A stretch of 64,000 bases of DNA from Mycolicibacterium iranicum (lineage in GTDB: Bacteria > Actinomycetota > Actinomycetes > Mycobacteriales > Mycobacteriaceae). The DNA is taken from contig NZ_LWCS01000015.1 in the NCBI RefSeq assembly GCF_001650495.1, forward strand, positions 1 through 64,000. The letters run 5' to 3'. The notes under the pieces were generated by a model. The model had not been told where the DNA came from and searched no databases. It was given only the letters and a program-made list of their open reading frames with translations. The position numbers and the translations under genes are program-made. Below are positions 34,944-42,539 of this stretch, piece by piece (position 1 is the first letter of the stretch; each line of letters opens with the position of its first letter).

Positions 34944-35065
34944 ACGCGCAAAATACCTTTGAGAAAGCTGATGAGTAGCACTAACGACGAAGTCGGGTAC
35001 CGAGAGGTTCTCGGAGTGACTAGCGCGCGTGTTAGTGTTCTGCCTCGTCCGACTCGTCGGCTCCC

Positions 35066-35140
35066 GGTCTCGTAGCTCAGTGGGAGAGCGTCCGCCTCAC
35101 ACGCGGAAGGTCGCTGGTTCGAACCCAGCCGGGACCACCA
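35066..35140 (+). tRNA. tRNA-Val (anticodon CAC)
   Basis: GGTCTCG/CGGGACC acceptor (one T-G wobble), anticodon CAC in CTCACAC, T-arm GGTTCGAACCC, discriminator A and encoded CCA. Single gene on the plus strand, opposite in orientation to the Val-Cys-Gly operon 1.1 kb away. Confidence 0.95.
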
Positions 35141-35347
35141 CAATTACCGCAGGGCAGAGCTCAACCCTCCGCCCCCGTGGGGCATTGAAAAAGCCTCAAG
35201 TCATTTCACACGTGACCGCATCTTGCAGATGCCGGTTGTCGCCGAAGCTCTTGACGTACATCGAAAGCCGCGACAAGCGGCACCCTTCGGCAGGCCTCGT
35301 CGACGTCGCGTCGCCGGGACCATCGGGTCGTCGATTAATACAGCATT

Positions 35348-35361
35348 TTCTTAATTCAGAA
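35348..35361. promoter_or_regulatory. Possible ArsR/CmtR operator
   Basis: TTCTTAATTCAGAA is an AT-rich inverted repeat (TTCT-N6-AGAA) 4 bp upstream of the ArsR-family start, in an otherwise GC-rich region. Autoregulation at such sites is usual for this family; binding is inferred. Confidence 0.45.
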
Positions 35362-35365
35362 TCCG

Positions 35366-35707
35366 ATGTACTATCTCCGCGTGGACACCTTGATCCATCG
35401 CGATGCCCTGGCTCGCTTCGGTTACGCACTCTCGGACGCGACGCGGGCGGCGATCCTCCTCAGCCTGCGCGAGGGCGGCCGCTATCCGTCTGACCTTGCT
35501 GAGGAGATGCGGCTATCCCGTCAGATCGTGTCCAATCACCTGGCTTGCCTTCGCGGCTGCGGTTTGGTCGTTGCGGTGCCTGAGGGCCGCCGCAGCCGTT
35601 ACGAGTTGTCGCATTCGCGGATTGCCCATGCGCTCAACGACCTTGTCGGTCTGGTGCTGGCTGTCGATCCGAAGTGCTGCTCGGCAAGCGATGACAACTG
35701 TTGCTGA
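35366..35707 (+). CDS. ArsR/SmtB-family metal sensor, CmtR-like
   Basis: A 113-residue winged-helix repressor (RFGYALSDATRAAILLSLRE; LSRQIVSNHLACLRGCGLV). The pair CLRGC in the recognition helix equals the Cd/Pb-binding C57/C61 of CmtR, and the C-terminus carries extra cysteines (DPKCCSASDDNCC). It should derepress on binding a thiophilic metal. ATG 35366 is used; GTG 35381 is possible. Its stop overlaps the ATG of the transporter by 1 bp. Confidence 0.88.
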   Translation: MYYLRVDTLIHRDALARFGYALSDATRAAILLSLREGGRYPSDLAEEMRLSRQIVSNHLACLRGCGLVVAVPEGRRSRYELSHSRIAHALNDLVGLVLAVDPKCCSASDDNCC

Positions 35708-36402
35708 TGACACGCAACCTCGGCATGTCTTCCCCCGTGTCGCTCTCGGTGGAACGGCGTCGTATTCTGACGAGACGCATTCGGCTCTTTGTGGCAATTG
35801 CCATCACCTACAACGTAATAGAGGCGGTCATTGCTCTGGCCGAGGGCGCCCGCGTTTCGTCGACGGCGTTGATCGGGTTCGGCCTCGACTCGGTCATCGA
35901 AGTGTCTTCCGCAGCGGCTGTGGCATGGCAGTTCGCAGGACGCGATCCAGAAGCGCGCGAGAAGATCGCACTGCGGATCGTCGCCGTGTCGTTCTTCGGC
36001 CTGGCTGCCTTTGTCACCTTGGACTCGGTGCGAATGTTCCTGGGCTACAGGGAAGCGCAGCACTCGACAGTCGGAATCGCGTTGGCCGCAGTCAGTCTCG
36101 CCATCATGCCGGTGTTGTCGTGGGTCCAACGACGCGCAGGCAGGGAGCTCGGGTCCTTGTCCGCGATTGCCGACTCCAAGCAGACGTTGCTGTGCACCTA
36201 CCTGTCCGCCGTTCTGCTGGCGGGTTTACTGCTCAACTCGTTGTTCGGCTGGTACTGGGCTGATCCCGCTGCGGCATTGGTCATCGCGGTCATCGCGGTA
36301 CGCGAGGGTCTCGACGCGTGGCGAGGCGACTTGTGTTGCGCGCCGACAGCCAATCTGGCGTCGTCGCCCGCCAGTGGTGAATGTGGTTGTTGCGCGAACT
36401 GA
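35707..36402 (+). CDS. Cation-diffusion-type efflux transporter
   Basis: A 231-residue membrane protein resembling the transmembrane domain of cation diffusion facilitators: six hydrophobic segments with GFGLDSVIEVSSAAAVAW in TM2 and SAIADSKQTLLCTY in TM5. The usual cytoplasmic dimer domain is missing; instead a cysteine-rich tail (DLCCAP ... GECGCCAN) may capture metal. Translationally coupled to the ArsR-type sensor, so efflux of Cd, Pb, Zn or a related metal is likely. Confidence 0.82.
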   Translation: MTRNLGMSSPVSLSVERRRILTRRIRLFVAIAITYNVIEAVIALAEGARVSSTALIGFGLDSVIEVSSAAAVAWQFAGRDPEAREKIALRIVAVSFFGLAAFVTLDSVRMFLGYREAQHSTVGIALAAVSLAIMPVLSWVQRRAGRELGSLSAIADSKQTLLCTYLSAVLLAGLLLNSLFGWYWADPAAALVIAVIAVREGLDAWRGDLCCAPTANLASSPASGECGCCAN

Positions 36403-36413
36403 GAGGAGTCGAC

Positions 36414-36776
36414 ATGGCGCGACGGAGAACCTACACCAAGCAGGTCTACGAGTTGACATGACGGCTGCCCGCACGGCGCGGACAGCAGAACGTCGATGGC
36501 ACCACCCGGGGTGGGCGCATATCGTGTCGCAACCCTATCCGTGGCTGCATACGTGCCATCACTTCGCAATGCTCAAGCTGGCGCTGCAGCAACGTGATCG
36601 ACGCGACGCGCTCGGCCCGGTCGTCCGTCTGATGTTGGCCGCCCCCGATTCGCTGACTGGCAGGTACCCGTCGGGCAATACCGGCCGTGTGGCTGAATGT
36701 AGTCGAACTTCCTCGCGACGCCGTGACAATCGTTTTTCACGACGGCATACCTTCAGGTCGGGTAGCCGTCGGTTGA
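36414..36776 (+). pseudogene. Frameshifted DUF3703 gene
   Basis: A good ribosome binding site (GAGAGGAG) precedes ATG 36414, but that frame (MARRRTYTKQVYELT) stops at 36459-36461. The -1 frame then continues as DUF3703: MTAARTARTAERRWHH ... AHIVSQPYPWLHTCHHFAML, QQRDRRDALGPVVRLMLAAP, LTGRYPSGNTGR. After about 36688 a second shift is needed (W-L-N-V-V-E-L-P-R-D frame) to reach a stop at 36774-36776. DUF3703 genes often follow ArsR/transporter pairs, so this operon's third gene seems decayed. Confidence 0.62.
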
Positions 36777-38200
36777 AATTGTTCAGCCTCAGCGTAGGAC
36801 GCGTCAAAGCTGACGCAGTCCTTGCCGCTTCGTTTCGCGTTGTACATCAAGGCATCCGCCCGTCGCACAAGCGTCTCTGCGTCACACTCTCCGCGCCCTA
36901 TTACGACGCCCACGCTGACGGATAGTCGGTCCCAGGTATCTCCCGTGCTGAGCGTGATGGGTCGGCGTAGATCATCTCGAAGCCGTCCTGCGACAGTCTC
37001 CAGTTGCCCGACATCGCATGTCCTGGGGCGCAGGACCGCAAACTCGTCGCCACCCAAACGGGCTGCGATGTCGGTCGTTTCGATCGCCGCCTGTACCCGA
37101 GCCGACACCTCGAGGAGCACTTCGTCGCCCACAGCATGCCCCCATGTGTCGTTGACTGCCTTGAAACCGTCGAGGTCGAGGAAAATCAAACCCACGCCGC
37201 CTGACACTCCGCTGCGCACCTGCTCCAGGGCGTCTTCCATCCGTTCGGTGAACGGTGCGCGATTGGCCAGCCCGGTCAGCGAGTCGTGGGAAGCGAGATG
37301 ATCGGCCCTGTCGCGTGCTTGCTTGAGTTCGGCGATGAGTCGTGCGTACGAGTCGCGGTAGAGCGACAGAGTCAGCACGACCAGGGTCAGGCTGCAGACC
37401 ATGCCTTGGGCCAGCAGGGCCCGCATCTGAAGGTCATCGACGACGAACCCTCGGTTGGACAGCGTCGCAAAAATGATCCACCCGCCCGCAACAAGGAGAA
37501 ACACGGTGCTGACCGTCGTGCTGTACCGCAGTGCCACCCACATGGCGGGTAGCAGGGATATGAACGCCATCGGTATGCCGGCATTGAGCCAGAACGTCCA
37601 GAAGAACAGGGCCGCCACCACGCAGCTCACCAGAATTGCTTCGGCGACCGATGCCGCGCCCGCGCGTCTCAAGCGTATTTCTCGTTTGCGCGAAGTCAAC
37701 CAGATCGACAGTCCGAGAAGTGCCGTCGCTCCGTTGCGCACAGCGAATAGCGCGAACGTCTCCACCAGCGGTGCACCCTCGACGAGCGCGAAGTATCCGG
37801 TCGCCAGCACCGCGGCCGAGCAGGTGCCCACCGTCACCGCGGCGACGAGATGCGCGAAGTCGCCGGGGTCGCGAAGCGTCACCTCGTCTCGACCGGCAGT
37901 CAGAACCTTGACCGTGACCACCGACAAGACCACGTTGACTATGACAAACCACAGGCTCAGAGGTACCGCGGCGCCCGTCGTGAGGTTGGTTGCGAATGCA
38001 ACGACAGCGAGGAGTGCGACATGGGCAACCCGTTCCCATTTGCCGCATTGCCACGCTGAGAGCATCCAAATGACTCCGACCGCTGCGGCCGGCCATAACA
38101 GTGCGACCTCGCCGCCGCCGAGTCGAGTCGCGCGCCCGGCCAGCACAGACAACGCGTAGACAAGCGGAAATGCGATGAAGTACGTCGCGGAGCGCATCAT
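36737..38200 (-). CDS. MASE1-type membrane diguanylate cyclase
   Basis: A 487-residue protein with a multi-helix N-terminal sensor resembling MASE1 (FIAFPLVYALSVLAGRATRL; ALLWPAAAVGVIWMLSAWQ) and a C-terminal GGDEF domain (about residues 315-475). RLGGDEFAVL is intact, and no RxxD inhibitory site precedes it (ETTD instead). It should make cyclic di-GMP. The start is taken at the Met pair 38200/38197, where the hydrophobic region begins; a longer start at 38269 is in frame. It borders the dormancy island. Confidence 0.88.
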   Translation of the reverse strand: MMRSATYFIAFPLVYALSVLAGRATRLGGGEVALLWPAAAVGVIWMLSAWQCGKWERVAHVALLAVVAFATNLTTGAAVPLSLWFVIVNVVLSVVTVKVLTAGRDEVTLRDPGDFAHLVAAVTVGTCSAAVLATGYFALVEGAPLVETFALFAVRNGATALLGLSIWLTSRKREIRLRRAGAASVAEAILVSCVVAALFFWTFWLNAGIPMAFISLLPAMWVALRYSTTVSTVFLLVAGGWIIFATLSNRGFVVDDLQMRALLAQGMVCSLTLVVLTLSLYRDSYARLIAELKQARDRADHLASHDSLTGLANRAPFTERMEDALEQVRSGVSGGVGLIFLDLDGFKAVNDTWGHAVGDEVLLEVSARVQAAIETTDIAARLGGDEFAVLRPRTCDVGQLETVAGRLRDDLRRPITLSTGDTWDRLSVSVGVVIGRGECDAETLVRRADALMYNAKRSGKDCVSFDASYAEAEQFQPTATRPEGMPS

Positions 38201-38454
38201 TGCCTCACACCCACTCCTGACGTAAGCGGCAGAACAACGATGCCGTCCCTGCGGATCCTCGGTGGGCAAATGACGCGCACGTCAGAAAATTTTTCCTGCA
38301 GAGCCGTCCTTATTCAACCTTCCGCCGCCGGATCCTGCTTTGATTCTTGCTACGCCTCTGCCGTGCACGCCGTCGACTCGGCGGCTGCGAACCTCCACGC
38401 GGCCGGTGTGCAATAGCGCCTCCATTGTGGAGCGCATATCGCGGGTAGGGCAGA

Positions 38455-38475
38455 GGCATTTGGGCCCTAGTGCCG
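38455..38475. promoter_or_regulatory. DosR-box-like repeat, copy 1
   Basis: GGCATTTGGGCCCTAGTG plus three bases. It differs from copy 2 at two positions. On the minus strand the core GGGCCCAAATGCCT matches 9 of 14 positions of the published DosR core GGGACTWWAGTCCC. Confidence 0.5.
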
Positions 38476-38505
38476 CACCAACAGACCCATGATCTGCAAC
38501 TCCCG

Positions 38506-38526
38506 GGCATTTGGACCCTAGTGACG
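38506..38526. promoter_or_regulatory. DosR-box-like repeat, copy 2
   Basis: GGCATTTGGACCCTAGTG plus three bases, 51 bp (about five helical turns) after copy 1 and about 55 bp upstream of the USP start. Minus-strand core GGGTCCAAATGCCC matches 10 of 14 positions of the DosR core. Confidence 0.6.
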
Positions 38527-38577
38527 GATGTGCGCACCACCTAGCGTCGGTAGGCGGATGGATTACGGGAGGCCTGT

Positions 38578-39423
38578 ATGCAGACCAACGTGCTCGTGGG
38601 TTACGACGGTTCGCCGGCGGCGGGAGCTGCCATCACGGCGGCAGCGGTCCTTTTCCCTGACGCTCACGCCTGGATTGCCTACATATGGGAGCCGCCCTTT
38701 GCTGGTAAGAGGCTGCGGCGAAGGCTACGCACCCTTGCAGCGACCGCGGACGAACTAGCGGAACTCATGGAGCGGGAAGGCGAGCGAGAGGCAGGCAACA
38801 TCGTGGCGGCCGGGGTCGCTCTGGCAAGGGCCGCGCAATGGGATTCCGAGCCGATAGTCAAGCGCACCACCGGTTCAGACGGTCTGAGGCTGGCGCAGTT
38901 GGCGGAAAAGCTCGACTCCGACGTGCTCGTGCTCGGGGATCGGGGTATCGACGGGACTCAGGAGGTGGTCGGCGGCGTGTGCGACATGGCGATGCACTAC
39001 GCGACGGTGCCGATCCTGATGGTGCCCAGTCCTCTACTGACTGGAGAATTCGACGCCCTGGGGCGCGGCCCGGTTGTCGTGGGTTACGACGGCTCCGCGG
39101 CAGCCGATGCGGCGGTAACGAGAGTCGAGAGTCTGTTCCCCGACCGTAAGGTGGTGCTTACGTCCGTGCGCGGGGACGGCGACGACGCGGTCACCGGGCC
39201 CGACGGCTCCGAGGTTCTGTCGGTGTTCGAGTCGAACCGATTCGGTCGCCCTCGCGACCGCTCGGTGGCCGATGCGCTCATTCAGTGCAGCGACGATGCG
39301 AACGCCGCCGTGCTGGCCGTTGGTTCGCGCGGCCGCTCACCAGTCCGGGAGGTTCTGCTCGGAAGCGTCGCCGCCGCCGTCGTGCGCCGCGCCCACCGGC
39401 CTGTCCTGGTCGTCCACAGCTGA
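38578..39423 (+). CDS. Tandem-domain universal stress protein
   Basis: A 281-residue protein with two USP domains, each starting with the strand motif (MQTNVLVGYDGSPAAGAAIT; RGPVVVGYDGSAAADAAVTR). The second has the ATP-binding pattern GSRGRSPVREVLLGSVAAAV; the first is degenerate (GDRGIDGTQEVVGGV). It is preceded by two DosR-box-like repeats. It ends one base before the stop of the convergent SRPBCC gene. Confidence 0.9.
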   Translation: MQTNVLVGYDGSPAAGAAITAAAVLFPDAHAWIAYIWEPPFAGKRLRRRLRTLAATADELAELMEREGEREAGNIVAAGVALARAAQWDSEPIVKRTTGSDGLRLAQLAEKLDSDVLVLGDRGIDGTQEVVGGVCDMAMHYATVPILMVPSPLLTGEFDALGRGPVVVGYDGSAAADAAVTRVESLFPDRKVVLTSVRGDGDDAVTGPDGSEVLSVFESNRFGRPRDRSVADALIQCSDDANAAVLAVGSRGRSPVREVLLGSVAAAVVRRAHRPVLVVHS

Positions 39424-40128
39424 TCAGGTCGCCTGACGAATTCTCGTGACCCCCGGGCTGCTTGGGTGCCGCTCGATCGCCTCTGCGATCTCGCGTCGGC
39501 GCGTCTGCTGAGCCCGGCGCGCGATGCCGCGCAGCATTTTCTGCTCCATCACGAAGTGGGGGATGTCGAACCAGAAATGACCAATGGGCCCGCCGCTGCT
39601 TCGTGCCAGCAATCGTGTCCGACCCACCTCGCGCCGCAACACGAATGCCCAACTGCCGGTCGCTTTTTCGCCCCGCTGCAAACGCAAGTAGTCGTCCGGG
39701 GATACGAGAACCAGATGCGATTTCGGCTCTACGGCAGCAACGATCTGCCGAGCGTCCGGGCCGTATCGGTGGGCCAGCCACACGGTGTCGCCGACCTGGA
39801 GGTGCTGCCACTCCGGATGGATGACGTCGGCATTGCGGATGTCGGCGCCAACGGCTCGTTCGAGCAGGGAGTAGCTGTAGAAGCCCGCCCGATCCTCGCC
39901 GATCTGGACCAGCCATGGCCAGATGTCGTGGCGCGGAGCGTCGATCGTGATGCCGCGGGTCGCCCGCCTGACACCCTCCGTGACGAGCTCGTCGCCGGGC
40001 AAGGTGGCGCAGACCTCGTCGGCGCGGGCACCCCAGGTCTGAATCCAGGGTTGGAGGTGGGCGCGGTACAGCGCGGCGATGCCGACGACAGCCATCGCGT
40101 CGGCCAGTAGTTCTCGTTGCTTACCCAT
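39424..40128 (-). CDS. SRPBCC-like protein, hspX-flanking paralogue A
   Basis: A 234-residue protein with SRPBCC features (APRHDIWPWLVQIGEDRAGF; DVIHPEWQHLQVGDTVWLAH). It is clearly paralogous to the protein at 40910-41569 on the other side of hspX, sharing WPWLVQ and HPEWQHL with the same spacing. A weak DosR-like sequence (GAGCCGAAAGTCAC, 40164-40177, 10/14) lies 36 bp upstream. It is downstream of hspX on the same strand. Role unknown. Confidence 0.8.
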   Translation of the reverse strand: MGKQRELLADAMAVVGIAALYRAHLQPWIQTWGARADEVCATLPGDELVTEGVRRATRGITIDAPRHDIWPWLVQIGEDRAGFYSYSLLERAVGADIRNADVIHPEWQHLQVGDTVWLAHRYGPDARQIVAAVEPKSHLVLVSPDDYLRLQRGEKATGSWAFVLRREVGRTRLLARSSGGPIGHFWFDIPHFVMEQKMLRGIARRAQQTRRREIAEAIERHPSSPGVTRIRQAT

Positions 40129-40163
40129 GCCTTGACGTTATGGATCGCGGGGCAGTCGCGTTA

Positions 40164-40177
40164 GAGCCGAAAGTCAC
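40164..40177. promoter_or_regulatory. Weak DosR-box-like site
   Basis: GAGCCGAAAGTCAC matches 10 of 14 positions of the DosR core; it lies between hspX and the SRPBCC gene it could control. Confidence 0.35.
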
Positions 40178-40249
40178 GTCCGCCGATGATTCGGCCCGCG
40201 GCGCCCGGGGCTCGGACAGGTCGCCCCTGGGCGCCGCCCAACCTGCATG

Positions 40250-40684
40250 TCAACTCTCGGCTGCTCCGACCGGGATGTGCTTCTCGGGTGCCTCGACCTC
40301 CTTGAGCGGCACGGCGACGCGCAGAATTCCTTTGTCGTAGCTGGCTTTGATGCCGTCCTCATCTGCACCGGTCGGTAAGGTGACGGACCGGGTGAAGGAC
40401 CCGTACGCGAATTCCGACCGGCCGTTGGACTCCTTTTTCTCGCTGCGCTCGGCCCGGATGGTCAGCACGCCGTTCCGGACTGTGATCTGGACGTCCTTGT
40501 CGGGATCGACGCCTGGGATCTCGGCTTGCAGCTCGTATTTCCCGTCGGTGATGTCGTCTTCGACCTTGATGGGGTGGGTGCCGAACAGCGGGCGCAGGGT
40601 CGCCCACTGCGGCAGGCCCGAGAAGAACTCGCTGACCTCCGGCCACGACGGCCGATGATGTTGCGGTGCAACAACGTCGTTCAT
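40250..40684 (-). CDS. hspX: Alpha-crystallin small heat-shock protein HspX/Acr
   Basis: A 144-residue Hsp20, the same length as M. tuberculosis HspX (Rv2031c) and strongly alike: ELQAEIPGVDPDKDVQITVR, RSEFAYGSFTRSVTLPTGAD, IKASYDKGILRVAVPL. It is an ATP-independent chaperone and a hallmark of the DosR dormancy regulon. The ATG at 40684 has AGGAGGG upstream. A 12/14 DosR box lies 78 bp upstream (40762-40775). Confidence 0.95.
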   Translation of the reverse strand: MNDVVAPQHHRPSWPEVSEFFSGLPQWATLRPLFGTHPIKVEDDITDGKYELQAEIPGVDPDKDVQITVRNGVLTIRAERSEKKESNGRSEFAYGSFTRSVTLPTGADEDGIKASYDKGILRVAVPLKEVEAPEKHIPVGAAES

Positions 40685-40761
40685 GATGCCCTCCTGACAT
40701 CGATGGTTGGTACTGCATTGGATTGCAGTTGAATCCGACCACCGACGAATCGACGCCACTA

Positions 40762-40775
40762 GGGACGGAAGTCCC
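40762..40775. promoter_or_regulatory. DosR box of hspX
   Basis: GGGACGGAAGTCCC, a near-perfect palindrome matching 12 of 14 positions of GGGACTWWAGTCCC, 78 bp upstream of the hspX start and 135 bp upstream of the divergent SRPBCC gene. Confidence 0.85.
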
Positions 40776-40859
40776 CGTGATGCGGGTCGTTTGTCTGGCG
40801 ATCCCGGCGCTGCTGGTCTGCGACGCTGTCTGCAAGTCCAGACCGGTCGTCTGGCGCAG

Positions 40860-40873
40860 AGGACTACCGGCCC
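40860..40873. promoter_or_regulatory. DosR-box-like site upstream of SRPBCC paralogue B
   Basis: AGGACTACCGGCCC (10/14 to the DosR core), followed by CTAGTG as in the repeats at 38.5 kb; 36 bp upstream of the ATG at 40910. Confidence 0.55.
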
Positions 40874-40909
40874 TAGTGGATGAGTCCGTGTCGGGACGAA
40901 GGTGAGGCC

Positions 40910-41569
40910 ATGCTGAACAAGACTGCGATGGCCGTCGCCGTAGCGGGGTCGCTGTATGCCGCACGCCGGTATTTCCGTGACTGGGGTACGACCAAGGGGG
41001 AAGCCGGCGAGAAGCTCGCGGGTGACGACTTGCTCTCACCGCCGGTGCTGCAGGCCACCGAGGCGGTATGGATCGACGCACCCGCCGAAGAGGTGTGGCC
41101 GTGGCTGGTCCAAATGGGTCAGGACCGCGGTGGCCTCTACAGCTTCGAGGTGCTCGAAGACCTCGTCGGTCTTCGCTATCACAACGTCGACACCCTTCAC
41201 CCAGAGTGGCAGCACCTCGCGGTGGGGGATGCTGTCCGGTTGGTGCCGAAAGGATGGCTTGGTCTGACCGAGGGCGTCGAAATGCAGGTCGTCGAAGTCG
41301 TTCAGCCGGAGACGATCGTGCTCCGTACGCGAAAGCCGCAGTTGCCATGGGATGTGGTGTGGTCCTTCCACCTCGTTGCGCAGTGGGAGGATAGGTGTCG
41401 GCTGCTGGTCAGGTCCCGTCTGGCGTTGCGCCGCCCCGGCGAGGTGCTGCTTGCAGAGATGGCCGGACCGGCCAGGGCACTCGTCACCCGCGGCATGCTC
41501 CTCGGTATCAAGCGGCGAGCCGAGAGCCGATCCGTTGCTGTGGTTCCGAAACAGCCTGTCGACCAATGA
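40910..41569 (+). CDS. SRPBCC-like protein, hspX-flanking paralogue B
   Basis: A 219-residue paralogue of the protein at 39424-40128 (APAEEVWPWLVQMGQDRGGL; DTLHPEWQHLAVGDAVRLVP). The first 18 residues are mildly hydrophobic. Start at ATG 40910 with AGGTGAGG upstream. It is divergent from hspX and probably driven from the same DosR-controlled region; the hibernation-factor gene follows 46 bp downstream. Confidence 0.8.
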   Translation: MLNKTAMAVAVAGSLYAARRYFRDWGTTKGEAGEKLAGDDLLSPPVLQATEAVWIDAPAEEVWPWLVQMGQDRGGLYSFEVLEDLVGLRYHNVDTLHPEWQHLAVGDAVRLVPKGWLGLTEGVEMQVVEVVQPETIVLRTRKPQLPWDVVWSFHLVAQWEDRCRLLVRSRLALRRPGEVLLAEMAGPARALVTRGMLLGIKRRAESRSVAVVPKQPVDQ

Positions 41570-41579
41570 CCTTCGGCCC
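41566..41579. promoter_or_regulatory. Weak DosR-box-like site before the hibernation factor
   Basis: ATGACCTTCGGCCC (9/14 to the DosR core) overlaps the stop of the preceding gene and lies 36 bp before the ATG at 41616. Confidence 0.35.
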
Positions 41580-41615
41580 TTACCGAAGCGAGGGTCGGTG
41601 GCGTACCAACGAGCC

Positions 41616-42404
41616 ATGAGCAATACAGCAGACACTGCCTTCGTCGTCGATGTCACCACCCACGGGGAGTTTCCCGGCGCTGTTGAGTATGCGAAAGCGA
41701 AGATCGGCAGCGTCGGCCGCTTGACCCGCCGCCCGATGTCTCACGCGCGGGTCAGGCTGACCCGCAGCCATCGTCCGGCCGCTGAAAAGCCGGTGATCGC
41801 ACAGGCGAACGTGGATTTCAGTGGCCGGGTCGTGCGCGCACAGGTCGAGGCCCACGATGTGTTCGAGGCCATCGACATGCTGGAAGCGCGGCTGCGCAGG
41901 CGGGTGGAACATCTTCACCAACTGTGGGATGTCCATCGCGGTCCGTCTGCTGCGCCGCCGTGGCGCAAATCCGAGGAATCCATGCCCCACCTCGGATCCC
42001 CGGCAGGCGCGGTGGGTAACCCTCGGGTCATCCGCCGTAAATCATTCGCGATGGCGCCATGCACCGTCGACGAGGCCGCCGCAGAGATGGAACTGCTCGA
42101 TTACGATTTTCATCTGTTCAACGAGATCGGTTCGGGCGCAGCCGCAGTCCTGTACAGGGGTGGGCCAACGGGATATCGCCTCGCGCTGGTGGCGCCGGCT
42201 CTGGCCGGTGAGGTCGCGCCGTACCGCCTGCGCGCCACGATCAGCCCTCATCCGGTGCCGTGTCTGCGCGAAGAGGATGCTCTGGCCAGGCTTGGCGAGA
42301 TGGATTTGCCGTTCCTTTTCTATATCGACGCTGCAGAAGGTCGCGCCTGCGTGTTGTATCGCCGGTACGACGGCAACTACGGACTGATCACACCCGCGGG
42401 GTGA
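41616..42404 (+). CDS. Ribosome hibernation promoting factor (Rv0079/RafS-like)
   Basis: A 262-residue protein: an N-terminal S30AE-like domain (residues about 8-115; VTTHGEFPGAVEYAKAKIGS) and C-terminal repeats of the ribosome-hibernation dimerisation type (RKSFAMAPCTVDEAAAEMEL; LDYDFHLFNEIGSGAAAVLY; FLFYIDAAEGRACVLYRRYD). The last two blocks look like a duplicated domain. DosR-regulated mycobacterial homologues stabilise ribosomes in hypoxia. Start at ATG 41616 (MSNTADTAFVV). Confidence 0.9.
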   Translation: MSNTADTAFVVDVTTHGEFPGAVEYAKAKIGSVGRLTRRPMSHARVRLTRSHRPAAEKPVIAQANVDFSGRVVRAQVEAHDVFEAIDMLEARLRRRVEHLHQLWDVHRGPSAAPPWRKSEESMPHLGSPAGAVGNPRVIRRKSFAMAPCTVDEAAAEMELLDYDFHLFNEIGSGAAAVLYRGGPTGYRLALVAPALAGEVAPYRLRATISPHPVPCLREEDALARLGEMDLPFLFYIDAAEGRACVLYRRYDGNYGLITPAG

Positions 42405-42445
42405 TCTTTTGATGAGCCGTCTGGGGTCTTGCGGCGACTCCGAAT

Positions 42446-42459
42446 GTGACAAACGGCCC
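42446..42459. promoter_or_regulatory. DosR-box-like site before USP gene
   Basis: GTGACAAACGGCCC (10/14 to the DosR core), 80 bp upstream of the USP start at 42540. Confidence 0.45.
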
Positions 42460-42539
42460 CAGAGATCCGGCGGCGACCGGTTTTAGCGTCAGGGGCAGGA
42501 CCGCCGCCAGGTGGTGAAACTCGAACGGAGAGTGCGACC

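Larger units (their letters stand above)
38201..38577. other. 377-bp intergenic region between cyclase and USP genes
   Basis: No gene is seen. It holds an imperfect hairpin (38408-38427), and two near-identical 21-bp repeats 51 bp apart that look like DosR boxes (listed separately). A ribosome binding site (GGGAGG) lies at its right end. Confidence 0.6.

Noticed and set aside
35171..35183. GCCCC-CGT-GGGGC hairpin after tRNA-Val(CAC) as a terminator
   Set aside because: Followed by an A-tract, not a T-tract, on the plus strand; stem only 5 bp.
33730..38200. Prophage or integrative element at the tRNA genes
   Set aside because: No integrase, excisionase or phage gene is visible in the window, and no duplicated tRNA 3' end was seen; only the border character of the region is reported.
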